From assembly GCA_000466585.1 (NCBI GenBank), contig KE993493.1:1-54378 (forward strand): a DNA stretch of 54,378 nt. The letters run 5' to 3'. The DNA is from Clostridiales bacterium oral taxon 876 str. F0540. GTDB lineage: Bacteria; Bacillota; Clostridia; Clostridiales; Clostridiaceae. This document shows, one piece after another, positions 32,924 through 41,964 of this stretch. Both the position numbers and the translations under genes were made by a program. Under the pieces are notes generated by a model that saw only the letters and a list, made by a program, of their open reading frames with translations, did not search any database and was not told the DNA's origin. How positions within the stretch are numbered: position 1 is the first letter of the stretch; each line of letters opens with the position of its first letter.

Positions 32924-35900
32924 ATGCTTATTGGGAAAAGATATAGTCTTGATAATATTATCAAAAGGAAAAATGATAATATATGTACATTGTGGCAAGG
33001 GAGTGATATTAAAAATAACTGTGAAACTGTTGCAATAAAAGTATTGAGTGTATCAACTAAAATTAATAATCAGAATCAAATTGATGTAAAAGAACTATTT
33101 AGAAGGGAATCAGATTCTCTATCGAGGTTAAAGCATCCCAATATTATTGGATATATGGATGCTGGTATAGATGAAGATAATTTTTATATCGTAACTGAAT
33201 ATTTTGATGGGTATAGCCTGGATAAATATATTAAACTTTCAAGTCTAAATGATGAAGAAATACTAAAGATAGCAATAAGTATTCTAGAGGGGTTAGCTGA
33301 AGCACACACAAATAATATTGTACACAGAGACTTGAAGCCAAATAATATTCTTGTAGATGAGTTTGGCAATGTAAAAATTATTGATTTTGGAATAAGTAAA
33401 ATTCTTGACTTGACCTATGATCCAACTGAGACATTAAAGGATCTAATGACAGTTGCATATGCTTCACCAGAGCAATTGTTGAGAGGTTCGGTTAAATTTG
33501 AAAGTGATTATTATTCATTCGGAGCTATACTGTATTTTATGTTTTCAAAGGAAGATCCTCCTATTAACAGAGAACAGTTTTATGAAAATATTTATAGATT
33601 AACATGTTCAAATCGCATTAAGGAACTATTAGCGAGCTTGCTACAAAATGAACCAAGTAAGAGACCTAGGAGTATTTACCATATTATTAATGAGATAAAA
33701 AAAGAATATATAGATACTTCTACAAAAGGAAAAGTTCTGTATTTGAAAATGAATAATTTTATCCCAAAGGTATTGTATGATCTCGGAATGATTAAATATC
33801 CAAATGCTGAGACAGCTGTTACCTTTATCACTAATGATATAAAAGTTAGTAGTATTTATAAACATAATAATAATTTATATTTAATTGGTGATTCAATAAA
33901 ATATCATTGTAAAATGTCATTGGATGGTTCACATCTTCTAATAGGAAATATAAATAGCATAGATGATGATTTTAGTGTCAAGGAGAAAGAATTTAATAGA
34001 GGAATTGAAATTATTGCTAATTGGATTGTGACAAAACAAAATCAATTTATACCTGATAACGACTTTTGGGGCGAATTATTATCACAAGTAACTGATAAAG
34101 AAAAGAAACGCAGAGTAAGATTGAATCGTGAACAAGAAGAGGATATGTTATTAAATAAATGGGACAAGTACCTTCAAGAAGAATACCAAATATTGCAGAA
34201 GAAGAAGAGAGTTTGTAACTATTACGATTTTGATTATGATGCATTAGAAGGTAAGTTGCTTGTAAGTGTTGATACAATTAACGATGATTTAGAAAAAGGT
34301 GATTTAGTTCAATTAACGTCAAAGGTAGATCAAGCAATTACTGTTGGAGTGATTGATGAAATTGAAGAAAATACTGTAAGTATTAATCTAAGTCCAAATA
34401 TTAACTTGGATAATGTATCAAAACGTGGAAAAATAGGACTTGACGTTGTGCAGGTCGAATCGAGTTTAAAAAGACTTAGTAAAGCAACAAGAGCAATTAA
34501 ACTTGGAAATAGTGTAAATCCAAATCTTATTGACATTATACGTTCTCCGGAAATTGTAACTATGAACAAGATTGTTGAAGTAAATGATTTCTTCCAAAAT
34601 ATAGATGAGGCCAATAAGAAAGCAGTAAATATGGCACTGTCAACAAAGGATATATTTTTAATTCAAGGGCCTCCTGGAACTGGAAAGACAACAGTGATTA
34701 CTGAAATAGTATGTCAAATTTTAAAAGAAAATCCAAAGGCAAGGATTCTTTTAACGTCACAATCACATGTGGCGGTAGATCATGCAATAAATAGTATTAG
34801 TAAGTATCTTAATGGAGAAAAGATTATACGTATTGGAAGAACTGATAAAATCTCTGTTAAGTCAGAATCATTATTAATGTCAAATCAAGTTAATAAGTGG
34901 GTTGATAAAGTTAAGAGAGATTCGAAAAATGAGTTCTATAATTACTTAAAATCAAAAATTAAGCTTAATGATGAAGAACTTGAAATGGCAATGGAAGAAT
35001 TAAGAAAAAATAATAGTATTGATGAAGATGAGAAAAATGAACTTACTAATTTTTCAATTTTAGTTGATCAAAAAACTTCAAAAGTTAATGAATTAACCGT
35101 GATACTAAGAGAGTGGCATAGAAGGTTGGGTAATCTAGAAGAATTTGATGAGATTTTTGCTCATAATGCATCAATAGTAGCTGCTACATGTCTAGGGATA
35201 GCATCAAGAAACATTTTAAGTGAGATGATTTTTGATTGGGTAATTGTTGATGAGGCTGCAAGAGCTACCGCGCCAGAATTACTAGTTCCGATTATAAAGG
35301 GGAAAAAAATAATATTGGTCGGAGACCATAAGCAATTGCCACCAGTAGTAGGAGATGGAATAGATGAACATAAGAAAGAGGAGAAAGGATTAAGGACTAG
35401 CGATCTAGAGAAAAGTTTATTTGAAGAATTATTTGGAAAAATTTCAGATGAGGGAAAGATTGTACTAACATCACAGTATAGAATGCATCCTAATATTTCA
35501 AATCTTATAAGAGATGTTTTCTACCCTACAGAAAACATAATTTCGAGAAAATCTGCGGATGAAAGAAAACATTATCTAAATTGGTGGCCCAAATCTATAG
35601 TTTGGCTAAATACTCATAGTATTGATAATAACAAGGAACAACCTGTTGGATCGTCTAAGAAAAATGAAATAGAAGCGAAAGTTATTCTTAATTGTTTGCA
35701 AAAGATACAACAAAGTTATAAACAACAATCCCAAAGTGCAAGTATAGCTGTTATTTCAGGTTATGATGGACAGAGAAGAATACTAAACAATTTAATTAAA
35801 CCAAGTGACCATAATATCTGGTCCAATTTGGAAATAGAAATAAATAATGTTGATGCTTTTCAAGGGTCAGAAGCAGATATTGCAATATACAGTCTAGTAA

Positions 35901-36106
35901 GGTGTAATAGTGAAGGAAAAATAGGATTTTTAAGTGATGCGAGAAGACTAAATGTTGCTTTTTCCAGGGGGAAAAGTTGCTTAATCATTGTTGGAGATGC
36001 ATATTTTGCTGAGCGAGCAACGTCTTTTTCTGGTAATCCTTTTTTTGATGTAATAACATATATTAAAAGGAACCCTCAGAATTGTTTAATGGAGGATATT
36101 AAATAA
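32924..36106 (+). CDS. Ser/Thr protein kinase fused to an SF1 helicase (Mokosh-like)
   Basis: A 1060-residue fusion. Residues 1-270 are a Hanks-type kinase: VAIKVL with Lys39, HRDLKPNN with Asp136 and DFG 154-156, all catalytic residues present. A linker follows with a beta-barrel-like stretch (about 445-500) as in UPF1-type helicases. From about 570 the SF1 helicase shows Walker A GPPGTGKT (582-589), DEAA (Asp776-Glu777), GDHKQLPPV (motif III), SQYRMHP (motif IV) and RRLNVAFSRGK (motif VI), the DNA2/NAM7 group. There are no membrane segments. The gene is followed by a PLD-like gene with TAATG overlap. Kinase plus COG1112 helicase plus PLD is the composition of Mokosh type I phage defence, where as I recall kinase and helicase are separate genes. 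Confidence 0.9.
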   Translation: MLIGKRYSLDNIIKRKNDNICTLWQGSDIKNNCETVAIKVLSVSTKINNQNQIDVKELFRRESDSLSRLKHPNIIGYMDAGIDEDNFYIVTEYFDGYSLDKYIKLSSLNDEEILKIAISILEGLAEAHTNNIVHRDLKPNNILVDEFGNVKIIDFGISKILDLTYDPTETLKDLMTVAYASPEQLLRGSVKFESDYYSFGAILYFMFSKEDPPINREQFYENIYRLTCSNRIKELLASLLQNEPSKRPRSIYHIINEIKKEYIDTSTKGKVLYLKMNNFIPKVLYDLGMIKYPNAETAVTFITNDIKVSSIYKHNNNLYLIGDSIKYHCKMSLDGSHLLIGNINSIDDDFSVKEKEFNRGIEIIANWIVTKQNQFIPDNDFWGELLSQVTDKEKKRRVRLNREQEEDMLLNKWDKYLQEEYQILQKKKRVCNYYDFDYDALEGKLLVSVDTINDDLEKGDLVQLTSKVDQAITVGVIDEIEENTVSINLSPNINLDNVSKRGKIGLDVVQVESSLKRLSKATRAIKLGNSVNPNLIDIIRSPEIVTMNKIVEVNDFFQNIDEANKKAVNMALSTKDIFLIQGPPGTGKTTVITEIVCQILKENPKARILLTSQSHVAVDHAINSISKYLNGEKIIRIGRTDKISVKSESLLMSNQVNKWVDKVKRDSKNEFYNYLKSKIKLNDEELEMAMEELRKNNSIDEDEKNELTNFSILVDQKTSKVNELTVILREWHRRLGNLEEFDEIFAHNASIVAATCLGIASRNILSEMIFDWVIVDEAARATAPELLVPIIKGKKIILVGDHKQLPPVVGDGIDEHKKEEKGLRTSDLEKSLFEELFGKISDEGKIVLTSQYRMHPNISNLIRDVFYPTENIISRKSADERKHYLNWWPKSIVWLNTHSIDNNKEQPVGSSKKNEIEAKVILNCLQKIQQSYKQQSQSASIAVISGYDGQRRILNNLIKPSDHNIWSNLEIEINNVDAFQGSEADIAIYSLVRCNSEGKIGFLSDARRLNVAFSRGKSCLIIVGDAYFAERATSFSGNPFFDVITYIKRNPQNCLMEDIK

Positions 36107-37863
36107 TGTTTATAGAAAAACTGGTATCTAGATATAAAGATGAGTTACCTGGCTATAAAATTGTTGGGTATTCAGAATTATGTATCCCAATATTTAAAAG
36201 ATTAATACATTGTCTTATGATGAATAAAAAAAGACTTCAAGTTGTAGATGAATTTGTTTTTAGGCTTTACTCATCAGGTGTAGAATTAGACGATATGCCT
36301 AGTATACTTGGATTAGATAATAAATTAATTCAAATATCTTTCTCAAATCTAATTGGCTATGAATTTATAGATAACCAGGGAAACATAACTGACCTTGGAA
36401 ATGATTTTATAAATACTTTTCATATTGATGAATATGAGAAACAATTATTAACGGTTTCTATAGATGGATTAATTGGCAAAATTGAAGTGGATCAATTTTA
36501 TTTGATGTCAGGAAGGGCATTAAGAGAATCGGGGTTGAAGGCGGTAAAGCCATTGATTGATCTACCAGATATAAAAAATATAAGTGTTAGGCATCTAAAT
36601 CAAGCGATTAAATCAATAAAAAAAGAAGATGAAGAAAACTCATTTGGAGATATTGTCGATTTATATCATATTGAAGGCAAGACTACAAATTATAAAAGAC
36701 TAAATTTGCTGATTTTTGATAATAATCAAGGGGATACTAGATTTATGGTTTATGATGGATGGAAAAGAATGCAAAGGTATGAGGAGGTATTAATAAAATT
36801 AGAGGATAACGGATCTCAGCTAATAAAATATAATTTATCTACCTACTTTAATTCATACAAACCTCAAGTTATAAAAAGTATTAATAAAGAAACCTCATTC
36901 GAAGGTGAAAATCTTAATGTTGGTGAGATTTTTGATTTATGGACTGAAAATATAAAGTGCGCGAAGACTAGTATAGTAATGTCGATACCTTTAATTGATC
37001 TATGTGATTTTTCTGATATATGGTTAGGAGAAATAAAAAAGGCTCTAGAAAGAAAACTTGATGTTTCAATATTTATTACTGGAAGAGAGTTTAGCAATAG
37101 TTACCAGAAAAATCAATATGAAAAGCTAATGAATTTAAAAAAGAAATATAAGATGCTACAAATCACTAATTACCCATATCTAGACAATAAAGTACTTATA
37201 ATAGATAGTATGGTAGGATTCATTTCTGATTTTGAGAAGCATAGCCTAAACTTACCCAAGAGTAAAGAATGCTATGCCGAATATGGGTACAGACTTACAC
37301 CAATAGGTATCGAAAGTGTTATGATGCATATCAATCATAATTATGTAAAAGATATAAATAAATTAGATAAAGATTACAATAATAAATGGATAAACCAAAA
37401 AATACTTAACATAGTTAAATTATATAATCAGTTTGATGATGAATTAAAATTAAAAAATGGAATTGGATGGTTAGGAGATGAGCCTATTCCCGATATATCA
37501 AATCTGATACAAAGTCCATTGGCAATTGATGAAAATACGTATAAAATTTTTATTAATAACGCTAATAAGTCATTGGTTGAATCAGTTGAAAGATTCTGGA
37601 GCATAAATGGCATGAAAAAGTATTTTTGGGAAGATTTTAAGAAACAATATAGTAGTATTCAAAAAGTTTTGCATAAAATCAAACTTTATCGGCATTCTAC
37701 CCATCATTTAAGTTTAGAGGATAAATATAAACCGACATATTTTCAATTCTTGGATGATGATTTAAATGGTTCAATGCCACAATTTGTTGAAGATGGATTT
37801 CTAAAATTACAAGTTAAATTATTGCAAGATTTACAGGATTCATTAGAATCAAATTTGAAATAG
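36106..37863 (+). CDS. PLD-like protein partnered with the kinase-helicase
   Basis: A 585-residue soluble protein translated from an ATG that shares its A with the helicase stop (TAATG, GGAGG upstream), so the two are coupled. Residues about 275-400 resemble a phospholipase-D-like nuclease fold: MSIPLIDLCDFSD, then LDVSIFITGREFSNSY and DNKVLIIDSMVGFIS, where the last corresponds to the HKD strand. The canonical His is replaced (YLDNK instead of HxK), so catalysis by the usual mechanism is doubtful. The N-terminal 100 residues look like a winged-helix region; the C-terminal 150 are helical. In Mokosh and DISARM systems a PLD protein is a partner of the helicase. This assignment is moderate. 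Confidence 0.7.
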   Translation: MFIEKLVSRYKDELPGYKIVGYSELCIPIFKRLIHCLMMNKKRLQVVDEFVFRLYSSGVELDDMPSILGLDNKLIQISFSNLIGYEFIDNQGNITDLGNDFINTFHIDEYEKQLLTVSIDGLIGKIEVDQFYLMSGRALRESGLKAVKPLIDLPDIKNISVRHLNQAIKSIKKEDEENSFGDIVDLYHIEGKTTNYKRLNLLIFDNNQGDTRFMVYDGWKRMQRYEEVLIKLEDNGSQLIKYNLSTYFNSYKPQVIKSINKETSFEGENLNVGEIFDLWTENIKCAKTSIVMSIPLIDLCDFSDIWLGEIKKALERKLDVSIFITGREFSNSYQKNQYEKLMNLKKKYKMLQITNYPYLDNKVLIIDSMVGFISDFEKHSLNLPKSKECYAEYGYRLTPIGIESVMMHINHNYVKDINKLDKDYNNKWINQKILNIVKLYNQFDDELKLKNGIGWLGDEPIPDISNLIQSPLAIDENTYKIFINNANKSLVESVERFWSINGMKKYFWEDFKKQYSSIQKVLHKIKLYRHSTHHLSLEDKYKPTYFQFLDDDLNGSMPQFVEDGFLKLQVKLLQDLQDSLESNLK

Positions 37864-38286
37864 AATAATATAAGTTATTTGGTGTCTATAACTTAAAATG
37901 TATTAAATCTTTATGGTTAAAGATAGAAATGACCAAGTCCAAACTAGCTCATCCTTTGTAAATTTATAAGTTATGATACTATGGCTACTGGTTAAAGTAT
38001 GCTTATTGATCGCTTACATATACCGTCTCGGATGTCATACAGGTATTCCTCTATCGCTTTTCTCACCTTTTGTACTATACTGAAAAACGGATAGTCAAGC
38101 GGTCAGTAAAGCTAAGCTGCCAATAAGGAAATTTTAGACAAGCTATTAAAAGTCCTTGTTCCTACGGTTACAAACAGCTTATCCAAAGATGTATAGTTAC
38201 GTACTAAATATATCAGCAGTTATTGCTATAGTTCGCGCTCATCGCAGGCCTATGGCTGGAGTATTCTTCAAATACTAATTAATTGT
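37864..38286. other. Gene-free stretch with coding debris
   Basis: About 420 bp without an intact gene. Short protein-like runs occur on both strands, for example EILDKLLKVLVPTVTNSLSKDV (plus, 38122-38190) and AIVRAHRRPMAGVFFKY (plus, 38221-38275), and AIEEYLYDIRDGI (minus, near 38020-38065). They could be relics of a mobile gene; I cannot name it. Confidence 0.35.
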
Positions 38287-38329
38287 TTCAAATCATGACC
38301 ATCCGTTTTAGGGGTGGTCATGATTTGAA
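38287..38329. terminator. Strong bidirectional hairpin
   Basis: TTCAAATCATGACCA and TGGTCATGATTTGAA form a long stem around a small loop. It stands between the PLD-like gene and the convergent membrane-protein gene. Confidence 0.7.
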
Positions 38330-38513
38330 TATTAATTTAAATGAATTTAGATTTTAGAATTTCAAGAGCTTGGAAATCTTTAATACTTAGATAATAATAA
38401 AAAGTATTAGGATAAAGCTGCTAAGAACAAGAAGTATATTTTGTACAATTGAAATGATTAATACAACAATTAAGTCGGATACATAAACAATATTATCAGT
38501 AGCTTTATTTAAT

Positions 38514-39818
38514 TCATTTAACAAATTTTTTAAAAATATAATTACTTATTACTAAAAGCATAATAATGCTAAATGATATATAAACGCATATATTTATATT
38601 AAACCACGAAAAAACTGAAAGCATTATAATAATAATTGAAAATAATAGGAGTATGCTCTCTAAGTATAACTTTATTATTTTTAATGAATCTTTTCTTCTT
38701 ATAGATAATATAAATTTTATAATAATATAAATAATGATGCTTGATAACAAAATGATAATGAAACTTGAACATGCATACCACTTATTTCCATTAAATAATG
38801 ATATCCAAGATGTTTTAGCCATCTCATAAATGCTATTAATATATTTTGGTATGTGACTACTATATTTAATTAAAATGAGCATAATAATTCCGTAAAGCAA
38901 TAGCATTAAAGATAGAAAGATGAATTGTCTTATTACTTTTGATTTTTTACCATTTTTCCAAAGGTGCTTTAACTGGCTAATTGCAACAATAAATTCGTTG
39001 AATTCTATTTTAACTTTATTTATTAACGTTCTATATCCGTAGTTTTTCTCTAAATCATCCCATAAATAAACAATATTGTCTATGTACTCTTCCAAAAACA
39101 ACTCATAGGTTCTAGCTATTAAGCCGGGTATAGTAAAATATGCATAAATCACGCTACCAGTCAAAATTATAATATCCATTAAATTAGTTAAAGGGTATAG
39201 GCTATTATAAAATAATAGCCTCACCATTCCAGCAGAGAAGATACAAACAAAAATAACTAAATATAATATTGTTTGATTAATGGCTTTTCTTAAATCATCA
39301 TACTTTACTTTATTAAAAATTGCTAAAGTAATTAAAATAGATAAAATCAAAGCAAATAACATAAAAGGTAAAATTATTTGTTGAGAATAGTAAATTGAAA
39401 ATATTATAGTACAAATTAACACAAAAAAAACTGTAATAGATACCATAATTTTGATAATCATTCTACTAAAATATTTTTTATGATAAATATGAACTCCAAG
39501 AACAATTGCGTTAAGATAAACTTCAGGAAATATTATATAGCTTTCGCGTAAAGAGTACGCTATTAAAGTTTGAATTGATGCTAGCAAAACCATTAAAGCA
39601 ATTAAAGTAATCCATATATTTTGAATAGTAACAGAAGAAAACATACCTATAAAAATATAAATATATAGTCCAAACAAAAATCCATAAGTTATTGACAAAC
39701 ACAACAGAAATCCGATATTTATATAGAGCCTGTTAGTTTTCGTATCGCTAAATGTCTCATGCAGATTTTTAAAAAAAGCACAAAAAAATGTTATTGGAAA
39801 TAGTAATATTGAACTCAT
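38514..39818 (-). CDS. Polytopic membrane protein of unknown function
   Basis: A 434-residue protein with about ten or eleven hydrophobic segments and one longer cytoplasmic region (about 230-285, EEYIDNIVYLWDDLEKNYGYRTL). I place the start at ATG 39818, which has GGAG 9 nt upstream; the frame is open to a TTG at 39833 without a ribosome site. No transporter signature is recognisable. It lies just inside the second att-like boundary, is transcribed against the kinase-helicase operon and has no operon partner. It could be an accessory gene of island II; nothing more can be said. Confidence 0.75.
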   Translation of the reverse strand: MSSILLFPITFFCAFFKNLHETFSDTKTNRLYINIGFLLCLSITYGFLFGLYIYIFIGMFSSVTIQNIWITLIALMVLLASIQTLIAYSLRESYIIFPEVYLNAIVLGVHIYHKKYFSRMIIKIMVSITVFFVLICTIIFSIYYSQQIILPFMLFALILSILITLAIFNKVKYDDLRKAINQTILYLVIFVCIFSAGMVRLLFYNSLYPLTNLMDIIILTGSVIYAYFTIPGLIARTYELFLEEYIDNIVYLWDDLEKNYGYRTLINKVKIEFNEFIVAISQLKHLWKNGKKSKVIRQFIFLSLMLLLYGIIMLILIKYSSHIPKYINSIYEMAKTSWISLFNGNKWYACSSFIIILLSSIIIYIIIKFILSIRRKDSLKIIKLYLESILLLFSIIIIMLSVFSWFNINICVYISFSIIMLLVISNYIFKKFVK

Positions 39819-39839
39819 AATATCCAACTCCAATCTAAA

Positions 39840-40195
39840 GGATGCCTTACTGAAAATGTATAGTTTTTAATATTTTGAATCATAATTCGATATGCAATAA
39901 TTTAATAAATTCAACAAGTAATCCGAATTTCCTTCTCGTTTTATTGAATAAATCTAGACCAGCACTAGCCAACATAGATATTAAGGCAAGGTAAAACAGT
40001 AGCATGTTTATTAAGTTTCCTTTTTTTACAATTAGTATATGCTATCAGGCTTTATTAAGACTGAAAGATCATTGGGGTTAAGTAATAAGTAACAACTTTA
40101 GTACCTAAAAACTTTCCTATATTATTTCCACACTAGTGTGAAATGAACATAAAATCTTATAAACTAAGCTGTACTTAAAAGCTAGAATATCAACG
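39840..40195. other. AT-rich intergenic, no gene seen
   Basis: About 350 bp upstream of the membrane-protein gene and before the att-like repeat. Nothing recognisable; it probably contains the minus-strand promoter of the membrane-protein gene. Confidence 0.4.
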
Positions 40196-40276
40196 GTTAC
40201 GGAGTTTTATAAATACTTATAAATTCTATAAAATCGTTCCAGTTGATCGGGAATTCAAATCCTCTCTGTCACACCA
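40196..40276 (+). repeat. Second att-like repeat (decayed tRNA-Arg 3' half plus arm)
   Basis: It aligns over about 80 bp with 14587-14667, including the non-tRNA arm (ATAAAATCGTTCCA) and a mutated anticodon-to-CCA half ending GTCACACCA. It marks the outer end of island II. Confidence 0.7.
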
Positions 40277-40277
40277 C

Positions 40278-40314
40278 AAAAACCCTAGAAGCATTACAAC
40301 TTCTAGGGTTTTTT
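40278..40314 (+). terminator. Terminator behind the att-like repeat
   Basis: AAAAACCCTAGAAG pairs with CTTCTAGGGTTTTTT around CATTACAA. Different in sequence from the terminators behind the two other tRNA-Arg 3' ends. Confidence 0.8.
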
Positions 40315-40506
40315 CTCGTCCGTAAAATTAATTTATTGATCATCCCTTCATATTTAATAAGCAGCCTTTATTCAACCAGCAGCAAGTAGATTTCCCATAT
40401 TTATTAAGGACTATAAAAGTAAAAACTGATATTTTTAATACTATAAATGAAAAGCCTTCATATTCTGCATATTTATGTTTGTGACAGTAAGTCATAAAAA
40501 TTCAAA

Positions 40507-40752
40507 TTGGAGGTGAGGACTATTATAAGCGGCGTAAGATTATGTAGATTAAAGGCTGGGCTTGAAACCAGCGAGGCAGCAGAGTTACTTGGAATAGCCA
40601 GAGGTACTTTATATAAGCTTGAACAAGGATATTTATATCCAAGCATTAAGCTTTTAAATCGGATGAGGAAGCTATATAAATGCTCTGCTGACGAGATTCT
40701 TAATGGACTGAATATAAAAGAGTCTTCAAAGGTTTCTGAGTGCAGTAAATGA
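40507..40752 (+). CDS. Small XRE-like DNA-binding protein
   Basis: About 76-81 residues, essentially one helix-turn-helix: VRLCRLKAGLETSEAAELLGI, then RGTLYKLEQGYLYPS and a short tail. It is a phage-type transcriptional regulator at the head of the replication module. The start is unclear: the frame opens at TTG 40507, but the best ribosome site (GGAGG 40509-40513) is followed at normal distance only by ATT ATA (40522), so the original ATG seems lost. A partial copy of the leader and the HTH lies at 30206-30334. Possibly not translated any more. Confidence 0.65.
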   Translation: MEVRTIISGVRLCRLKAGLETSEAAELLGIARGTLYKLEQGYLYPSIKLLNRMRKLYKCSADEILNGLNIKESSKVSECSK

Positions 40753-40758
40753 AGTCCT

Positions 40759-40893
40759 ATGAGATTATTCTTTGTAAAAGAGACTTCTATAACTAATCCT
40801 GACGGCTCAATAAGGATAACTAAGACTACTAAGGTAACAGGCAAGGGTCAGATGTATTTTATAAATAAGTTTCAAGATAATATGTTGAGTTAA
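40759..40893 (+). pseudogene. Phage antirepressor KilAC-domain tail
   Basis: A 44-codon frame MRLFFVKETSITNPDG...TKTTKVTGKGQMYFINKF, the characteristic C-terminus of phage antirepressors with a KilAC domain (TKVTGKGQxYFINKF). It is in frame with the preceding HTH gene and separated from it by one stop. The Bro or N-terminal part is missing, so it is a remnant or a tiny stand-alone domain. Confidence 0.7.
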
Positions 40894-40914
40894 AAATAGA
40901 AGGGGGAAAATAAA

Positions 40915-41331
40915 ATGTTAAATCTTACATTAACCATAACGGCTGCACCAGAATTACTGGCAGCAATGACAAGCTTCACAAGTGCTATTACATCAGCAAA
41001 GGTGGCAGCAACTCCAGAATACACATTAGATTTTATAGAGCGTAAGGCTTCAAAGGAGAATATTATGCAGGTGCCGGTGCAGAAAATACAGACTCCAATA
41101 CAGTCACCTGTGCAGGCAGCACCAATGCAAGGAACTTCTGTGCCAACTTCAGCACAAAGCTACACCATGGAGCAGTTGGCAGTTGCCGCAACTCAGATAG
41201 TAGATGCAGGGCATAGAGCCGAGCTAGTAAGCCTTTTAAGTTCCTTTGGAGTACAAGCTTTAACAGCACTTCCTAAGGAGAAGTACGGAGCATTTGCAAC
41301 TGAGCTTAGAAGTTTGGGAGCAAAGATATGA
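40915..41331 (+). CDS. Phage protein upstream of DUF2815
   Basis: A 138-residue protein. The N-terminus is short and Ala/Thr-rich, the middle (about 55-85) is a Gln/Pro/Ala/Val-rich linker, and the C-terminal 55 residues form a helical domain (MEQLAVAATQIVDAGHRAELVSLL). This two-part layout is common for the small protein encoded just before DUF2815 in clostridial and bacillar phages; no function is known. GAAGGGGG precedes the ATG and DUF2815 follows after 18 bp, so they are in one operon. Confidence 0.75.
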   Translation: MLNLTLTITAAPELLAAMTSFTSAITSAKVAATPEYTLDFIERKASKENIMQVPVQKIQTPIQSPVQAAPMQGTSVPTSAQSYTMEQLAVAATQIVDAGHRAELVSLLSSFGVQALTALPKEKYGAFATELRSLGAKI

Positions 41332-41349
41332 TGGAAAGGATGAAATAAT

Positions 41350-41964
41350 ATGACAAACATAAACATTCAAGACGTAGTAACAGGAAAGGTAAGGCTGAGC
41401 TATGTGCATTTATTTACACCATATGTAAGTGCTCAGGGGGGAGAGGCTAGGTACAGCACCACAATCCTTTTACCTAAAACAGATATAATAACCAAGCAAA
41501 GAATAGACGCAGCTATAAATGCTGCAATACAGGAAGGTGTAGTTTCAAAATGGAACGGAGTTAGACCAACTGTAATTGCGATACCAGTTTATGATGGAGA
41601 TGGAGTGAGACCATCTGATGGTATGCCTTTTGGAGAAGAATGCAAAGGACACTGGGTTTTCACAGCTTCCTCAAAGCAGGCTCCGGAGATAGTTGACTTG
41701 AGAGTGCAGAGAATATTTAATCAGGCAGAAATATATTCAGGAATTTATGCTAGGGTATCAGTTAGATTTTTTCCTTATGCTTCAAACGATAAGAAAGGCA
41801 TTGGCTGCGGCTTAGGTCCAGTACAAAAGCTAGAGGATGGAGAGCCGCTGGTAGTTAGAGTTTCAGCAGCTGAAGCCTTCAGTGAGCCAATATATAAAGC
41901 GCAGCCATTTCAGTTTGATCCAATAACAGGAGCACAAGTTAACGGCGGTGTTACGGGACTATGA
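41350..41964 (+). CDS. DUF2815 phage protein (ssDNA-binding-like)
   Basis: A 204-residue protein matching DUF2815: TGKVRLSYVHLFTPY, ARYSTTILLPKTD, VYDGDGVRPSDGMPFGEECKGHWVFTASS and YSGIYARVSVRFFPY. Members are encoded next to a family A polymerase in phages and are thought to act like single-stranded-DNA-binding proteins during replication. The stop overlaps the polymerase start by four bases (CTATGAGG), implying coupling. GAAAGGATG lies upstream. The usual DUF2800 nuclease-like gene that often precedes it is missing here. Confidence 0.88.
   Translation: MTNINIQDVVTGKVRLSYVHLFTPYVSAQGGEARYSTTILLPKTDIITKQRIDAAINAAIQEGVVSKWNGVRPTVIAIPVYDGDGVRPSDGMPFGEECKGHWVFTASSKQAPEIVDLRVQRIFNQAEIYSGIYARVSVRFFPYASNDKKGIGCGLGPVQKLEDGEPLVVRVSAAEAFSEPIYKAQPFQFDPITGAQVNGGVTGL

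Noticed and set aside
37864..38286. A transposase relic downstream of the PLD-like gene
   Set aside because: Short peptide runs are present but none shows a recognisable DDE, IS110 or recombinase motif; left as unassigned debris.
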